A stretch of 64,000 nt of DNA from Malus domestica (Eukaryota > Streptophyta > Magnoliopsida > Rosales > Rosaceae), in NCBI RefSeq assembly GCF_042453785.1, contig NC_091673.1:3417501-3481500 (forward strand). Direction: 5' to 3'. The number at the start of each line of letters is the position of its first letter. The stretch's first letter is position 1. Positions 20,821-32,237 of this stretch are shown here, in pieces. The translations under genes and the position numbers were made by a program. The notes beneath the pieces were generated by a model. It was not told where the DNA came from. It searched no databases and worked only from the letters and a program-made list of their open reading frames with translations.

Positions 20821-20823
20821 TGT

Positions 20824-22216
20824 TTAAAAACCAAGCTCCCATTTAGTCCAATGATGAGTGTGCCTGAAATCATGGCTAAAAACCAAGCTCCCATCCATTC
20901 TGGTCAAAGAAAACCTCTCAACCAATACAAAAAATCCTAACTTCTTCCACTCACCCAACCCCCCAAATTCCTCAACCCTCTCAACTCTCACTCTCCTTTC
21001 TTCTCCCCCCCACCCACCCAACCCTCCCTTGCTCCCACTTCATCCTCTCAAAAATTGCTAAACTCACCCTCACCCTAGTCTCTTGCCCAACATTGTTCAA
21101 ACTCCTATACAAAACCACCCCATCATTATCCCCATTTTTCTCATCACACCCACCTTCCCTCCCTCCCACCATAACCGCTTCACTTTGTACAACAAAATCC
21201 ACACCAATGGCGTTGCCTTCACCGTGTCGAAAACTATGATCCTTCACAAATACTTCTTCCCACCTCTGCTCTAGTGTCATCTCATAGTACATTGGTCTGT
21301 TCCTTATGTCCATCAACGTTTTCGGCGTCTCTTCCTTAACAAACATGAATGGACAGTACCACTTCCCTACAACCACATTCTTTAGTGGGAAATTGAAATC
21401 CGGAAGACAGGTGTGTAGGGCGGCATCTAGGCTCGTGCACCACCTAGTTCAAATCCGGGGGACGCTAAGCTTGTGAGTTTCCACTCTCTCCTCCACAATG
21501 CCTCCGGAGGGTACCCATCTTTGGACATTGATCTGGCCACAAAACCACCCGACACATTGATAATGTTTTTGTGAAGATTAATCTTGCATTGCTGATACAT
21601 GTCCTTGGGATCAAAACGTTGCGGTAGTACATCGTTTGTGCATCTGTCGAAGTGGCATGTTTCCATGTCCATGGAATCCTCGTTTGCACTTGTGTACCCT
21701 TCCTTGAAAAACAAAATCATGCTACATGTAACAACCCTTGTTCGTTAGGTCAGTTAGCTAACGCAGTGTGTCGTCACATTGCAACCTCAGAATGTGGTCT
21801 TTTTAAAAACAAAATGTTATAAACCCCATATTGAAATTTACCATATATCAGTTGTACTCTCCATCTGCGCACAAGTTTGTATTTTTCTTCCCATAACTTA
21901 ATTACATTAATTAGAATATCACTCGACTATAAAAACTTACCCTTTATGCTTCCCATATGGACCAAGAACTGGGATGAAGAAAACTCCGTGGAACTGAAGA
22001 TCTCTGTTGGGATAAAACCAAGTTGCATAGTAAAGCTCAAGGCTCTTGTTCTGAGGGAAGGGCAGCTCCTTAATCAAATCGATATTCGATAACTCGAAAC
22101 AGCATGTCGTTTCTTCATCTTTGACAACAAGAATGCTGGAGTTTGGACCCTCCGGCAGAGGCAGAGAGATCAGCCGGAGATTTTTTGTACATCGACAGAG
22201 GCCTTGTCACACACAT
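20824..22216 (-). pseudogene. DUF1262 pseudogene G, full length with several frameshifts
   Basis: Exon 1 spans 22216-21941 (MCVTRPLSMYKKSPADLS) and shifts frame right after the DLS region before the PPEGPNS-equivalent. Exon 2 begins at 21702 after a caag acceptor and reads GYTSANEDSMDMETCHFDRC, RFDPKDMYQQCKI, GGFVARSMSKDGYPPEALW. It then shifts near 21440 after FELGGA, resumes as VVVGKWYCPFMFVKEETP to ERMKWEQGRVGW, and shifts again in a seven-C run near 21006. A fourth change near the C-terminus removes the KWE stop. The upstream GT donor (gtaag) is intact. Most conserved blocks are present, so decay is fairly recent. Confidence 0.85.
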
Positions 22217-23656
22217 TTTTGCAAAATAAACTCTTCACTACGTTTTTCTTACTTGTTCTTGAGAAGAAAAAAAAAAGGAAAGGATTTCTTGTGCTTTATA
22301 AGTTGTCTTGGATGGTAAACGACTTGTAGAATTTGACTTAGTCAATTGTTTGTTGCTCCAGTTGACTTTTAGGTGAGAGAATCGCCATTCTTGATAAGAT
22401 ATGCCAATATGTGGTTGTAAGTAAAAGCTCAGGCAGATGAGGATTCTTGGTGCGGCAGTCCGTATATGTCATGCAGACTCACAAGGGACCAATGTAGGAT
22501 TGGGAAGACCAAAGACATGGGGTCTCGTTCTTTTGTTGAAATGGGTAGAAGTTTTTCCCTACTTCGGAACCCTTTTTTCTTGCGGCATCCTTATTTGGCA
22601 GTAGACTCAAACATGTGAGATCAGGTGAGTAAAGATGTGGAATCTCGCTCTTTCGTGAGGTGTGTCCAGTGTCCCACGAGTTATGTGGTTCGGAAGTTAG
22701 ACTCGAGAGTTTTCTTAGAAGAGATTAAACAACAAAAGTTCAACGTCGACAAGACGAGAAAGTCTTTAGTAGAACAATTTGATCATCTACCTAATCCGTG
22801 TGCATTAAAAGTAGCATCTACTTAGAGTTAGATTGTACCTTAATATAGTGGGGGTCATTCTTTTGTAGGGTGTATCAGATGAGTTATGATGTCTACTAGA
22901 CGAGAAAATCTAAGACAGACAATTCGACCATCCAGCCAATCCGCGTGTATTAAACGTTGCATCAACATAAGAGTAGTATTAATACCCTAGTATCGTCGGA
23001 GCCGTTCTTTTGTAAGACTCGTCCTGACTAGTTGGATGGCAAACAACTCTACCCAAGTTCTTCAACTACAAGACTCCGTTGTTGCTTCCAAAGCAAAACA
23101 ATGGATCTTATGCAAGTGTGACCCAACATTCAACTTGGTAGGAGGACTAGTGACTGGTCCCTCTCTGATTATAGCAAGTCCTGGCTGCTTCCATTAGATA
23201 GTTGGAAAAAAAATCTCTTCTTTCTGTGGCTGTACGTTTATCTTGGGCCAACTTAAATGGAGAAAAAGAAAAGGGAACATGCTCTTTTTGGTGTCCCTGA
23301 AATTCCAAAGCTTATAACTTTAAACTTAATTAGTGACATTTCCTTCGTAAATCAAATGTATTATGCCGAAATTTACAAGACCACTGCTTTCTTTCCTTAT
23401 TTTTATGTTCTGCAAATGCAAAGAACAAGGATAAAGCGTACGCATTGTCATGTTCGACTGGCCTAACCTATTTCTGCAATGTCTCATTTAGTATCAGCTA
23501 CATCCTTTTAACATTTACCAACATCAACATAAATACAAAGAGGAAAATATTGGAAGGAGGCAGTAAATGTGTAACTAGTGACTAACTACAAATGAGGACT
23601 TGGAGGAAAAAAAAGACAGAACAAACATTACTTCTGTAAGCGCAGAAAAAACACAG
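22217..23656. other. Intergenic region with diverged repeats
   Basis: No convincing gene is seen. Phrases such as GATGTGGAATCTCGCTCTTTCGT, GACGAGAAA(A/G)TCT and CAATTTGATCATC/CAATTCGACCATC recur two or three times between 22450 and 23010, suggesting a diverged tandem repeat or transposon relic. The 66-codon plus frame at 22625 lies inside these repeats and is not supported as a gene. Confidence 0.35.
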
Positions 23657-24826
23657 TTAAGTTTTGAACATTAAATCTTCATCCTTCTTCCTACTACTTC
23701 CCCAGCTTGGAATTGGATGATGCCTGAAAATCCACCTCCAACCCTTCAAACTTTTGCTCCCCCTCTTTATCCCTCTCTCATTCACTGTCAATCTACATGA
23801 ACCACCGTGTCTGAAAATACCAAACGAACCCCCATCGCATTCATCCCCCACAAACTCACTCCTTCTCATGCCCCCAAAAACAGTCTCTCCATCTGCAATG
23901 CTCCCCACCCTCAAACCCGAAAACTCCGGCTTTGAATCCGCCGCGAAATCGAGCTTCAAATCGATAAACCTCGATTCATCCATGCCGAAATCACTCTCTT
24001 TCAGCGAAAAAACGCGTTTCGTTGCACTGCTAAACCCTACAACATCTTCTTTCTTCTCACCATCAAAACCGCTTTTTCTCGGCTCTGCCTCACTAAATCC
24101 ACTCCTTCTCCCTTCACTAAATCCACTCTTTCTTCCCTCACTAAACCCACTCTTTCTCCCCTCACTAAATCCGCTCTTTCTCCCGGAATCCAAAACCATT
24201 CCGGCAGTTGTAACGCTAGAGCTTCTCGCAGCAGAAATGGAGCTCCGGGCACCGGAAACCATCAAATGCTCGCCGCCATCCTCCGATCCGAAGAGGGCCC
24301 CGCCTCTGAAACTGCACAGAGACCTTGATCTCGAAACTCCCATGTGATCAACCAGCCACATCTCACTTTTCTCATCAAACCCACCAACACTCTTATTCCC
24401 ACCATCTTTTTCCGATCGTTTCTTCCGAAAAAACCTCCCAAATCTCCAAAAATTACTTTTCTTGATCTCGACACAACTGCTGCTGCTTCGCCGGAGCACC
24501 ACCACGTCCTCTTTCTCTTGGGTTTTGCTGGGTTTTTGTAAAGGCTCCTGCTTTTCGTTCTCGATCAGAAACGAGACTCTACCGACGCTGCCGACCTCCA
24601 CAGTGGAGTTGCGGTTAGACGAGACGGCGGAGCAGGAGCAGGAGGAGAGGCGCTGCTCGCCGCAGTCGGAGCAAGCCAGCTGGAGCAGACGATCTTTCAG
24701 ACAGAATGCGCATATCCCGACAGAAGACGAATTGGGGTGCCTTCGACACGGCATTTCAGACGAAGAGTAGTACTCCATGTCGATATTGTCGCGAGCTGCT
24801 TCTACAGCTTTGCCCCTCTCTTTCAT
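23657..24826 (-). CDS. OCTOPUS-like / DUF740 family protein
   Basis: This is a single-exon frame of 389 residues. The N-terminus carries a Cys/His motif, CRRHPNSSSVGICAFCLKDRL followed by CSDCGEQRLSSCSCS (about residues 27-66), which matches the C-x2-H-P...G-x-C-x2-C-L signature of the OCTOPUS/DUF740 group, polarly localised plasma-membrane proteins linked to phloem differentiation in Arabidopsis. A basic patch (FWRFGRFFRKKRSEKD) follows at about 125-140. Residues about 215-255 hold tandem RKSGFSEG octapeptides. The C-terminus (KGWRWIFRHHPIPSWGSS) is conserved-looking. The protein is short compared with OCTOPUS itself, so it may be a short subfamily member. No transmembrane segment is seen; membrane association would be peripheral or through lipid or basic residues (inference). 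Confidence 0.75.
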   Translation of the reverse strand: MKERGKAVEAARDNIDMEYYSSSEMPCRRHPNSSSVGICAFCLKDRLLQLACSDCGEQRLSSCSCSAVSSNRNSTVEVGSVGRVSFLIENEKQEPLQKPSKTQEKEDVVVLRRSSSSCVEIKKSNFWRFGRFFRKKRSEKDGGNKSVGGFDEKSEMWLVDHMGVSRSRSLCSFRGGALFGSEDGGEHLMVSGARSSISAARSSSVTTAGMVLDSGRKSGFSEGRKSGFSEGRKSGFSEGRRSGFSEAEPRKSGFDGEKKEDVVGFSSATKRVFSLKESDFGMDESRFIDLKLDFAADSKPEFSGLRVGSIADGETVFGGMRRSEFVGDECDGGSFGIFRHGGSCRLTVNERGIKRGSKSLKGWRWIFRHHPIPSWGSSRKKDEDLMFKT

Positions 24827-25608
24827 GGCTTCTCCACCGCTTCAAAGAAGATAAATAAAGCTTCGACCTCTGAGAAGATAAAGCTTAAAAAAAAGGGTAT
24901 GTGAGAAAAAAAAAAAAATTGATGTGATTTTGAAGAAAGATCGAATGCCAGCTCCAACAAGCGTTGCGGGACTTGAATTTGAAAGAATGGTGAGAAGGGT
25001 ATTTTTTTGGGGGGGAAATTCAAGAAAATCAAGAGTGGCTGTGAGATTTCTGGAGTGACTGAATGGGAAATTGAATTGAAATGAATTGATGGATGGGAGG
25101 AGGAGGAGGCGTCAACTTTACGTTTTGCTTTCCAGAAAAACAGTGGGAGGGAAGAAAAGGAGTGATGCGAGAAAGCACTAAAGCCTCCTGCAGGCATTAT
25201 TGTGTAGGGAAGTGAATGTTACAGCAAACTCGAGTAAAATCAGTGAAGTTATTTTTTCATAAATTTTTACTGTTATTGCGTGCATTTGTTAATTACGACA
25301 GATTTTTCAATATGTTCATAATAAATGATGATATGTCATATGTTATTAAGTAGATGAAAGTTTTTTTTCATATATTTCTCTATTTGTATAATATCGGGAG
25401 CTAGCTCGAATTCCAAAAATAAAATATTTCATGACCTCAGTTAGAAAGTTATCTATCTCACCTTGAGTTTCGACCTTGCGCATTCAACCCTTGAATAAGG
25501 CCTCAAGAAGGGCTGGGCATAGATGTGTATATATTTGGGATCAATACATGGTATATGTATAATATATGTTTCAGACATGCTGATCAATCTTTGATTAATT
25601 GCAGGTTA
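24827..25608. other. Upstream region of the DUF740-like gene
   Basis: No other gene is seen. The sequence contains homopurine and homopyrimidine runs, including a G9 run near 25005-25015 and GGAGGAGGAGG at 25097, in what should be the 5' leader and promoter. A 124-codon minus frame at 24823-25197 has no similarity I recognise and overlaps this leader. Confidence 0.4.
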
Positions 25609-25611
25609 GGT

Positions 25612-26287
25612 CATCTCTAATCGAAGGATTCAAAGAACCAGAGAGCTGAAAATAGTCAAAAAACCGTCTCGAACCTAGGGTTAGGCCAAATGACTCGTGA
25701 GCCTCACAAAACAAAAAAAGACCAAAGGGCCAACTTGTTGGCCCAATCCAGCCAGACAGTCTCGGGTCGGGCTGGATTTTGAATGCAACGGTAACTAGCT
25801 GACGTTATACTGACATCAGCCAGCCGTTATATTTCAATTTTTTTTTACAATTTTAAAAAAAAATTAAAAATTCTATTTTTTTTCCATAACTTCATAAGCC
25901 ATTAAGCAACATTAAATTACATTAAGTCACATGAAACAACATTAAAAATATTAAACAACATTAAATAATATTATACAACATAAAAAAACATTTAACAACA
26001 TGAATTTAAATTATTGTAGTTTTTAAATTTAATTTGTAGTTTTTAAATTTAATTTGTTGTAGTTTTTAAATTTAATTTGTTGTAGTTTTTAAATTTAAAT
26101 AATAAATTATGTTTGGCCTTTGGTTGGAATGATTTTTGTCACAGGGTTATGTTTGGTTTATGACCCTCTAGCCTCTCAGTTGGAGATGGTAAGAAATATG
26201 ACCCTACAATGTTCATTAAAATATTAATTTCTTAGAGAACTATAAGGCTAAAAAGAGTCATTTGACCCTCATTCGGTTATAGATGAT
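25612..26287. mobile_element. MITE with GGTCATCTCTAA / GATCATCTATAA ends
   Basis: Left end GGTCATCTCTAATCGAAGG and right end complement GATCATCTATAACCGAATG form imperfect inverted repeats, flanked by TTA on both sides (25609-25611 and 26288-26290). That is a PIF/Harbinger-like 3-bp duplication. The interior includes TAGCTGACGTTATACTGACATCAGC and AT-rich DNA with ATTAAACAACATTAAA-type repeats. A related element is at 49627-50068. Confidence 0.6.
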
Positions 26288-26290
26288 CTT

Positions 26291-29090
26291 AATTACCATC
26301 AGTGCTTTACCGGACCCACCAAAGCCACTGTTCCCTACACGACATAGATATACAGCCATGCTTCGCACTGCAAGTAAAGTTATTAGATCATAAGTCTAGA
26401 TCCATCAAGCTTTACATCTGTTTTGTCAACTTTTTTTCTCTCAAGATTTTCATACCCCTCTCCTTTTTATTGGTGCAAGATTATTTGGTTTTCAATTAAT
26501 TGATAAATTGTATTAGAGGATAGTGTCACATACCCCACGTTTATAGCGTTTATGCTTGCTCATTGCATTGATGCATTGTCTAGGTTTACTGACTTATGCT
26601 GGGTTTTTTGTTTATTATACTGACTCACTTACAAATTGCAGGGAGATGATTTTAACATACTCATCCTTGTTTTAATAATTAAATTAAATAAGTCAAACAA
26701 TCAGACCACTTAGTACCGTAGTCTAGTATTATTCATTTTCATTTGTAAGTGAGAGGTCTTAGTTTCGATTCTCACCAAATGTAAATTTGAATTACATTAT
26801 TGTTGGTTCATTGTAAGACTAAGCACACTCCTTCCCTCATAAATAACCTCGTTTTAAAAAAAGTCAAATGATCAGATTGAATAAATTAAATGAAAATAAC
26901 GGCTAAAAATAAATTTAAAATGTATGAGATTGTGCCTGGTTAGCCCTCAAAGTCGCAAAGCTAAAACATTGATGATGATGACGACCACGATGGTTGCATC
27001 TGTCACATTGTGTGTTTAAAAAAAAAAATAACTTGTATGATACGAATTTGTTGTCAATGTAATATTCCGAGGTTAATAAAATAACTCTGGTTCTCAAGAA
27101 TTTCTAGCTCCCTCATCTGGTTCTTCAACGTCTCCAAACCCTAGTTGTGGGCTGGGTCTGTGGCAACCTCTTTCCCCATCCTTCCTCTTCCTATGGTATG
27201 TCTCCTTACCTTCTATTGGGTGGCGCTTCCTTACCCCCTACTGGATGGTGCTTGTCCTGAGCGATGTCTCACTATGTTGAGCGTTGTCTCACCGTTGATT
27301 TCTTGTTTCGTTTTCCTCTTATTTTCTCAAATCTCCTCGCCCTCCCTCATTTGAGGAAAGGGGTTGCCATCGTCTCTTTATGTTTGTGTTGTTAGATCAC
27401 AAACATTAAGATCAAAACTTGGTAGATCACCAACATAAATAGCTCTATGTATTGAGATTCGAGAGAGACTTGGTTAAGGTTGTCTTACTATGACAACTCT
27501 CAGATCAAACAGAACTAATATGTGATTGAATAATACGAAAATATAAAAATCTTATACTTTTATGAGAATTGTCTTGTGTGAGATTGTCAACAGCCCACCT
27601 AGCATAAATAGAAAAACTTATTTATGCTTAATTAGTGCCGCTTGCACGACAGATTATCGCAAGCACGAATCTAATTATGGAGAGGTTCAATAAAGTTGGT
27701 TAAGCTTCAATCTCCATCTGATTAACTGATCGAAAATGATTTGACATGGAACATGACTTAGCAACAAATCCCTCCCTTTTAGTCCCACCTAAATTTGAAG
27801 CACACAAGAAAAAAAAAAAAAAAAAAAAAAGGAAACAACAAATGTAAACAAATTCATTCGGTCAAATTGCTTGTTTTACTTTTGTTGAACTTAATCCTAC
27901 ACTTGAGTTAAAGAAAAATATACATGCTACTAAGATGTCAAAATAGACCCATATTCTAAACTAATAATGTGAAGTTAAACTTCAATCATACAATATCACG
28001 TAATTATTATTTTTTCGTTAAAAATAGAACCAGTTGACAGTTTCATTATGGAAATTCATTCTTTCGAAGGTCGAAAAGACTCATAAAGGCATCTCAGCCG
28101 CTCCCTATTCACATCTCGATTGATTGAATGTAGTTGCTACCCTTTCTAACCAAAACCAATAGCAGAACGAAAATGGAGGTGGAAATAATAGCAAAGATGG
28201 CACGCCCAAGGCATGCAGATCCCCGTGCAACGATTGGGACACAAACAATTATTTACCAAAATAATGTTTTGTTTAATTTAATTTAGTAAAACATCATGAT
28301 GTTTTCCATTCTTCTGCTGCCTTGATTAATAATTTTGTTGTGCTGCAAATTAATGATGTTTTTAAATGTTTTGGGGATCATAAGATTGCTTTTGTTTTGA
28401 ATATGCTTATCATATCATTAGGTACAAACTTTACCTGCGGATTTTTTCTATAAACATGCTTCTTGTCTGACATGCACTTTCTTTGTCATGTGCTTTTGCC
28501 TAAGCTTTTCCTAATAATTCAATGCTTAGCTTCAACGGTTGTGACTTGAAACCAAAATATAAAAATCCCAAATTCGTTTAAGGATTTTTGTTTGGAACTA
28601 CTTTTAAATGACTGCAAGCGTTTTTGTGAAAATATTTTTGAAAACAATCTTTAGTAAAAATGCAAGTAAGTGTTTTGAAACCAGAAACATTTTCTCTATA
28701 AAGAATTTCAATCATTTTAAAAATATTTCCAACTTTTGCCCTAAGACTACATATCTAATTCATCAAGAATCCATTATAAAGATAAATGTCCAAAAAATTA
28801 TTATTATTATTTTTATAAAATCTCTTTAAATTATTAAATCAGTGCAATAAGGTAATGAGTGCATTGATCAAATCATTGGGTGCGCCACGCTCTCAGAACC
28901 CTTAAAATAAAAATAAAAAACTCACACCAAACCGGACCATCGGCATTTTTGGTACAAAGGCCCACCCCAGTCATTATAACAACATTAAACCAGGCCCAAC
29001 ACTTTGACTGCCCATTAAGCCCAATCTAAATCTCCTCTCCCGCTCTCAAATTTCTTCACTTTCTCTGAGCTCTCTCAGTCGGTGACCTCC
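26291..29090. other. Intergenic region with a SINE-like copy and A-rich tracts
   Basis: No gene is supported. A SINE-like copy is listed separately at about 26700-26872. A long poly(A) is at about 27809-27831. The block 27380-27790 mentions ACCAACATAAATAGC-type AT-rich sequence without any clear element ends. 28900-29090 should contain the promoter and 5' leader of the following gene. Confidence 0.4.
26700..26872 (+). mobile_element. tRNA-derived SINE-like copy
   Basis: CCGTAGTCTAGTATTATTCATTTTC...TTGTAAGTGAGAGGTCTTAGTTTCGATTCTCACC shows A-box-like and B-box-like (GTTTCGATTC) motifs, ending in an A-rich stretch. It matches the better-preserved minus-strand copy at about 41005-41130. Confidence 0.55.
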
Positions 29091-31234
29091 ATGATTCCTC
29101 TGCAAATCCACCACCTCACCCCACGTTTCCTCATTTCCCAAACTACCCCTCTCCACTCCGCTCTCTCCCCCACCTCTCAAGCTGTCAAATTTTCCCTCAA
29201 ACCCTACCCCTTTTCGTTTTCCCCAATTTTGCTATCCAACCCCACCTGCAAATTTCTGAAAGCCGCAGGGAGCCAAACGTCGTCGCTTTCTAGAAATGAG
29301 GAAGAAAGCGCTGGAATCTCAACCGGGCTCGAAGACTTGTCGGCGGACGGCGTCGTTTATAAGAAGACATTAGCGTTGGTGGAGTGCTCCATGTTTGCTG
29401 CGCTCACTGGCTTGGTGTACTTCCTCAGCAATTCTCTCGCAATTGAGGTTTGTTAGGTTGAATTGAAATTGGGTTTTTGATAGTTCAGAGAAGAACCCAA
29501 GTTAACAGTTTTAATTTTGTAATGTATGATGCTTTTGTTAATGTTCTTGCTTATAAAGTAGCTTGCTTTACATATTTTGTTGGGATTTTTTTTCTTCTTA
29601 ATTTTCAATTTTAACAGTATAGACACTTAGTTTTGCTGTTAGGATACTTCGCTTCAATCTTTGACTGTGTGCAGAGATATACAAAAACAAGTTTTGAACA
29701 ATCCGATAGCTATTTTGGTTCTAACTTATAAGTCCTCAAGTTAATTTTTCTATTTTTTTGTTCCTGGTATGAATTTGATGTTTATAACTAGTGTACTCAT
29801 GTCGGGTTTTGTATGAACTTTGCTGTGATTATCTGTGACGCTTTGCCTGCTAGTGGAGGAAGACCTAAAGGATAAGAACCTAAGAGGCATAGGGCTAGAG
29901 AGAGGTTATGCATTCTAGTATAGGTTATCTCAATAATGTTTGTTGTAGTGCAGAATTATTTTGGCTGCTTCTTCTCGCTGCCGATAGTGATCACCTCAAT
30001 GAGATGGGGCATCGCCACTGGAAGAAAAACTATGGTTTGTGACCATCCATGACCTGCCATGTTTGAAGTGGTTTGGTGTAGTGTTTTGTGTTACATAATT
30101 GCAATGGTTTTCTGATCTTGCTAGGTTGCAACAACTATGCTGTTGTTAATCCTGTCTGGTCCGGTGAAAGCCTTAACCTATCTGGTGAGCATGCTGTCTG
30201 TCAAGTTGTTCTTGTTATTGTGAATTAGTATGTATAGCAATTTTCTAATTCTTCATGTTCGAACAAGTTGCATCATAGTATTTCATAATCTCTCCTTGCA
30301 TAAAATAGCTGAGATATTGTCATAATTCTCAAACCATTCCAGATTAGTTGATCCATTCCAATTGATCAAGGTGGCCTGGTTTCACCTAAAATTTGGTGAA
30401 TATCGAATGTTTGCACTTAACCATGCTAATTGATTATCTTGTGCAGCTTAAGCATGGTTTAGTTGGTTTCACAATGGGAAGTTTATGGAGGTATGAAGTG
30501 ATTCAAATTAGTTTAAGCAGTGGCTAAGGATTACCTTTTTGACATCATAGTTTTATGGTGAGTCTACGTCGTGCTGCTTGGCAATTTTAACTTTTATTTT
30601 TTATCTTCTCAGGTCGGGAGCAAACTGGAGTCTTTCTATTTTCTTGTGCACAATTGTAGTGTTTCCTCCCTTGTGCACCGAATTCATGAAATCTATTGCA
30701 AGCAGTGGTTGTCTCTTAACCAGTTAAAAAGCTTTTACTGATGGTAACGGTTTTATTATATGTGCAGGTTCGATCACTGGGTCTTGTAGGGTATGTCCTG
30801 ATATCGTCGTTCTTGATAAGTGAAAACATACTTGCTTTGGTAATTTACTATCCTTTTAAACCATCCTTTGATATTTGCTTTATGCAGTACCAGTATTTGA
30901 GTTAAATGGTTTTGTTCGTGGATCGGTTTGCTTGCAGATCACTATAAACATTCATGCTTCTCTAACATACATATTCACTGCATCGGGCATCTATACAGTC
31001 CCGTCAATGAAAGCAATTTATGTCTTATTTGGTACTCTGGTATATCTCTCTCTGCCTCTCTCACGCACACACTATCTTATATACTGAAGTATTAAGGCTT
31101 CATAGTTGTAACAGGTATTGATTAATTGCGGATCCTTCGTGTTCTTGCTACACCTATTATATTCGGTGTTCCTTATGAGGCTTGGGATGAAAGCATCATT
31201 AAGATTGCCAAGATGGCTGGAGAGGGCTATATAA
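29091..31234 (+). CDS. Plastid-targeted multispanning membrane protein (DUF2232-like, tentative)
   Basis: Eight exons join to 292 codons plus TAA: 29091-29447, 29954-30034, 30125-30184, 30447-30490, 30613-30655, 30768-30839, 30938-31039 and 31115-31234. All boundaries are GT-AG and the phase is continuous. The first 60 residues are Ser/Thr/Pro-rich with few acids, like a chloroplast transit peptide. At least five hydrophobic segments follow, including CSMFAALTGLVYFL, GCFFSLPIVITS, ATTMLLLILSGPV, GYVLISSFLI and GSFVFLLHLLYSVFLM. Spacing and motifs (NYFGCFFSLP, TGRKTM, KHGLVGF, YTVPSMKAIYVLFGTLV, RLPRWLE) resemble plant proteins of the YybS/DUF2232 membrane family, though I cannot confirm this. 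An upstream GTG at 29082 is not used as the start. Confidence 0.8.
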
Positions 31235-31837
31235 TTTGACTTCCCAGAGATTGAATAATTAACAACTCCATATTACCACATGTTATAGGTCGGGGGAAAA
31301 AACCAAAACCGCAACCGCAACCACAACGGTGGTTTCATTTCTTTAAGTGAGACCATGGCGAAGATTCAGTATCATGTATCATCACATTATTCATCATTGT
31401 TCATGACTACGTTCCTGTCATGTATACATAAAGCTACGTTTTGTATCGAAAACAGGCAAATGTCGATATCCCCTGTTTGCATTTTGTATCGACAAGAAAC
31501 CTCCCTTGAGCTGCACCATTCTCGACTTTGCAAGCGCGTCTGAAACGAAAACTGAAAAACGCATAGAGAACTCAGGAAACGGATGCAATGTGAATATTTC
31601 TAAATTTCTTGTCGTGTCGTGTAGGAGAAAGAATGAGCACATAATATCCTGTTCTCACCTAAAACAAAAGGTTGTGATCTCATGAACGACTGATGTTGCA
31701 AAGTGAAGATAGAGTCGTTGCGTTAAGAAAAGGAGAAAATTCAGCCAAAAGACATGATATCGGCTAATGAAATTCGTAAGTAGACACTATATCCATAAAA
31801 ATAGTAGCGTGTCATGTATTTCCAATACACGGACCTA
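31235..31837. other. 3' flank of the membrane-protein gene
   Basis: No further coding sequence is seen. Short frames here have no recognisable content. Confidence 0.4.
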
Positions 31838-32215
31838 AGATCTAGTTTGGGAGTGAGGTGCTTAAAAAAAAAGCACCCATGAAAAAAAGCTGTGAGAGTT
31901 TTAGGTGTTTGGTAAACTGAAAAAAAAAAGGCTTATTTTGGAAGCTGCTGTGAGAATAAGCTGAAATCAAAGGAAAAAACTGAAGCTGCTATTTGCAGCT
32001 TTGGAAAACTGGCTTTTTTTCAAAGCACATGGAGCTACAGTGCTTTTTTAATGAAAAGACTCACTATTAGACTGCTTTTTTTTCCAAAAACACTTTTACA
32101 AAAAAGTTTACTAAACACTTTGCTGATTTATTTCACAGCCGCTTATTCTCACAGCACAGCCGCTTATTCTCACAGCAGCTTTTTTTCAAAGCACAGCAAT
32201 ACCAAACCAGCCCAG
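31838..32215. mobile_element. MITE rich in AAGC/GCTT palindromes
   Basis: The left end CTAGTTTGGGAGTGAGGTGCTT and the right end complement CTGGTTTGGTATTGCTGTGCTTTG are imperfect inverted repeats. The interior repeats GCTGTGAGAATAAGC, CAGCCGCTTATTCTCACAG and GCACAGCCGC, so much of the element can fold on itself. There is no coding capacity. Confidence 0.65.
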
Positions 32216-32237
32216 TAACATATTACTGTACCTGTAC

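Noticed and set aside
22625-22825. 66-codon plus frame in the intergenic region
   Set aside because: It lies in diverged tandem repeats, has no recognisable motif and no supporting gene structure.
23754-24347. 197-codon plus-strand frame opposite the DUF740-like gene
   Set aside because: It is antisense to a well-supported coding frame and its Pro/Ser/Leu richness mirrors the codon use of the real gene.
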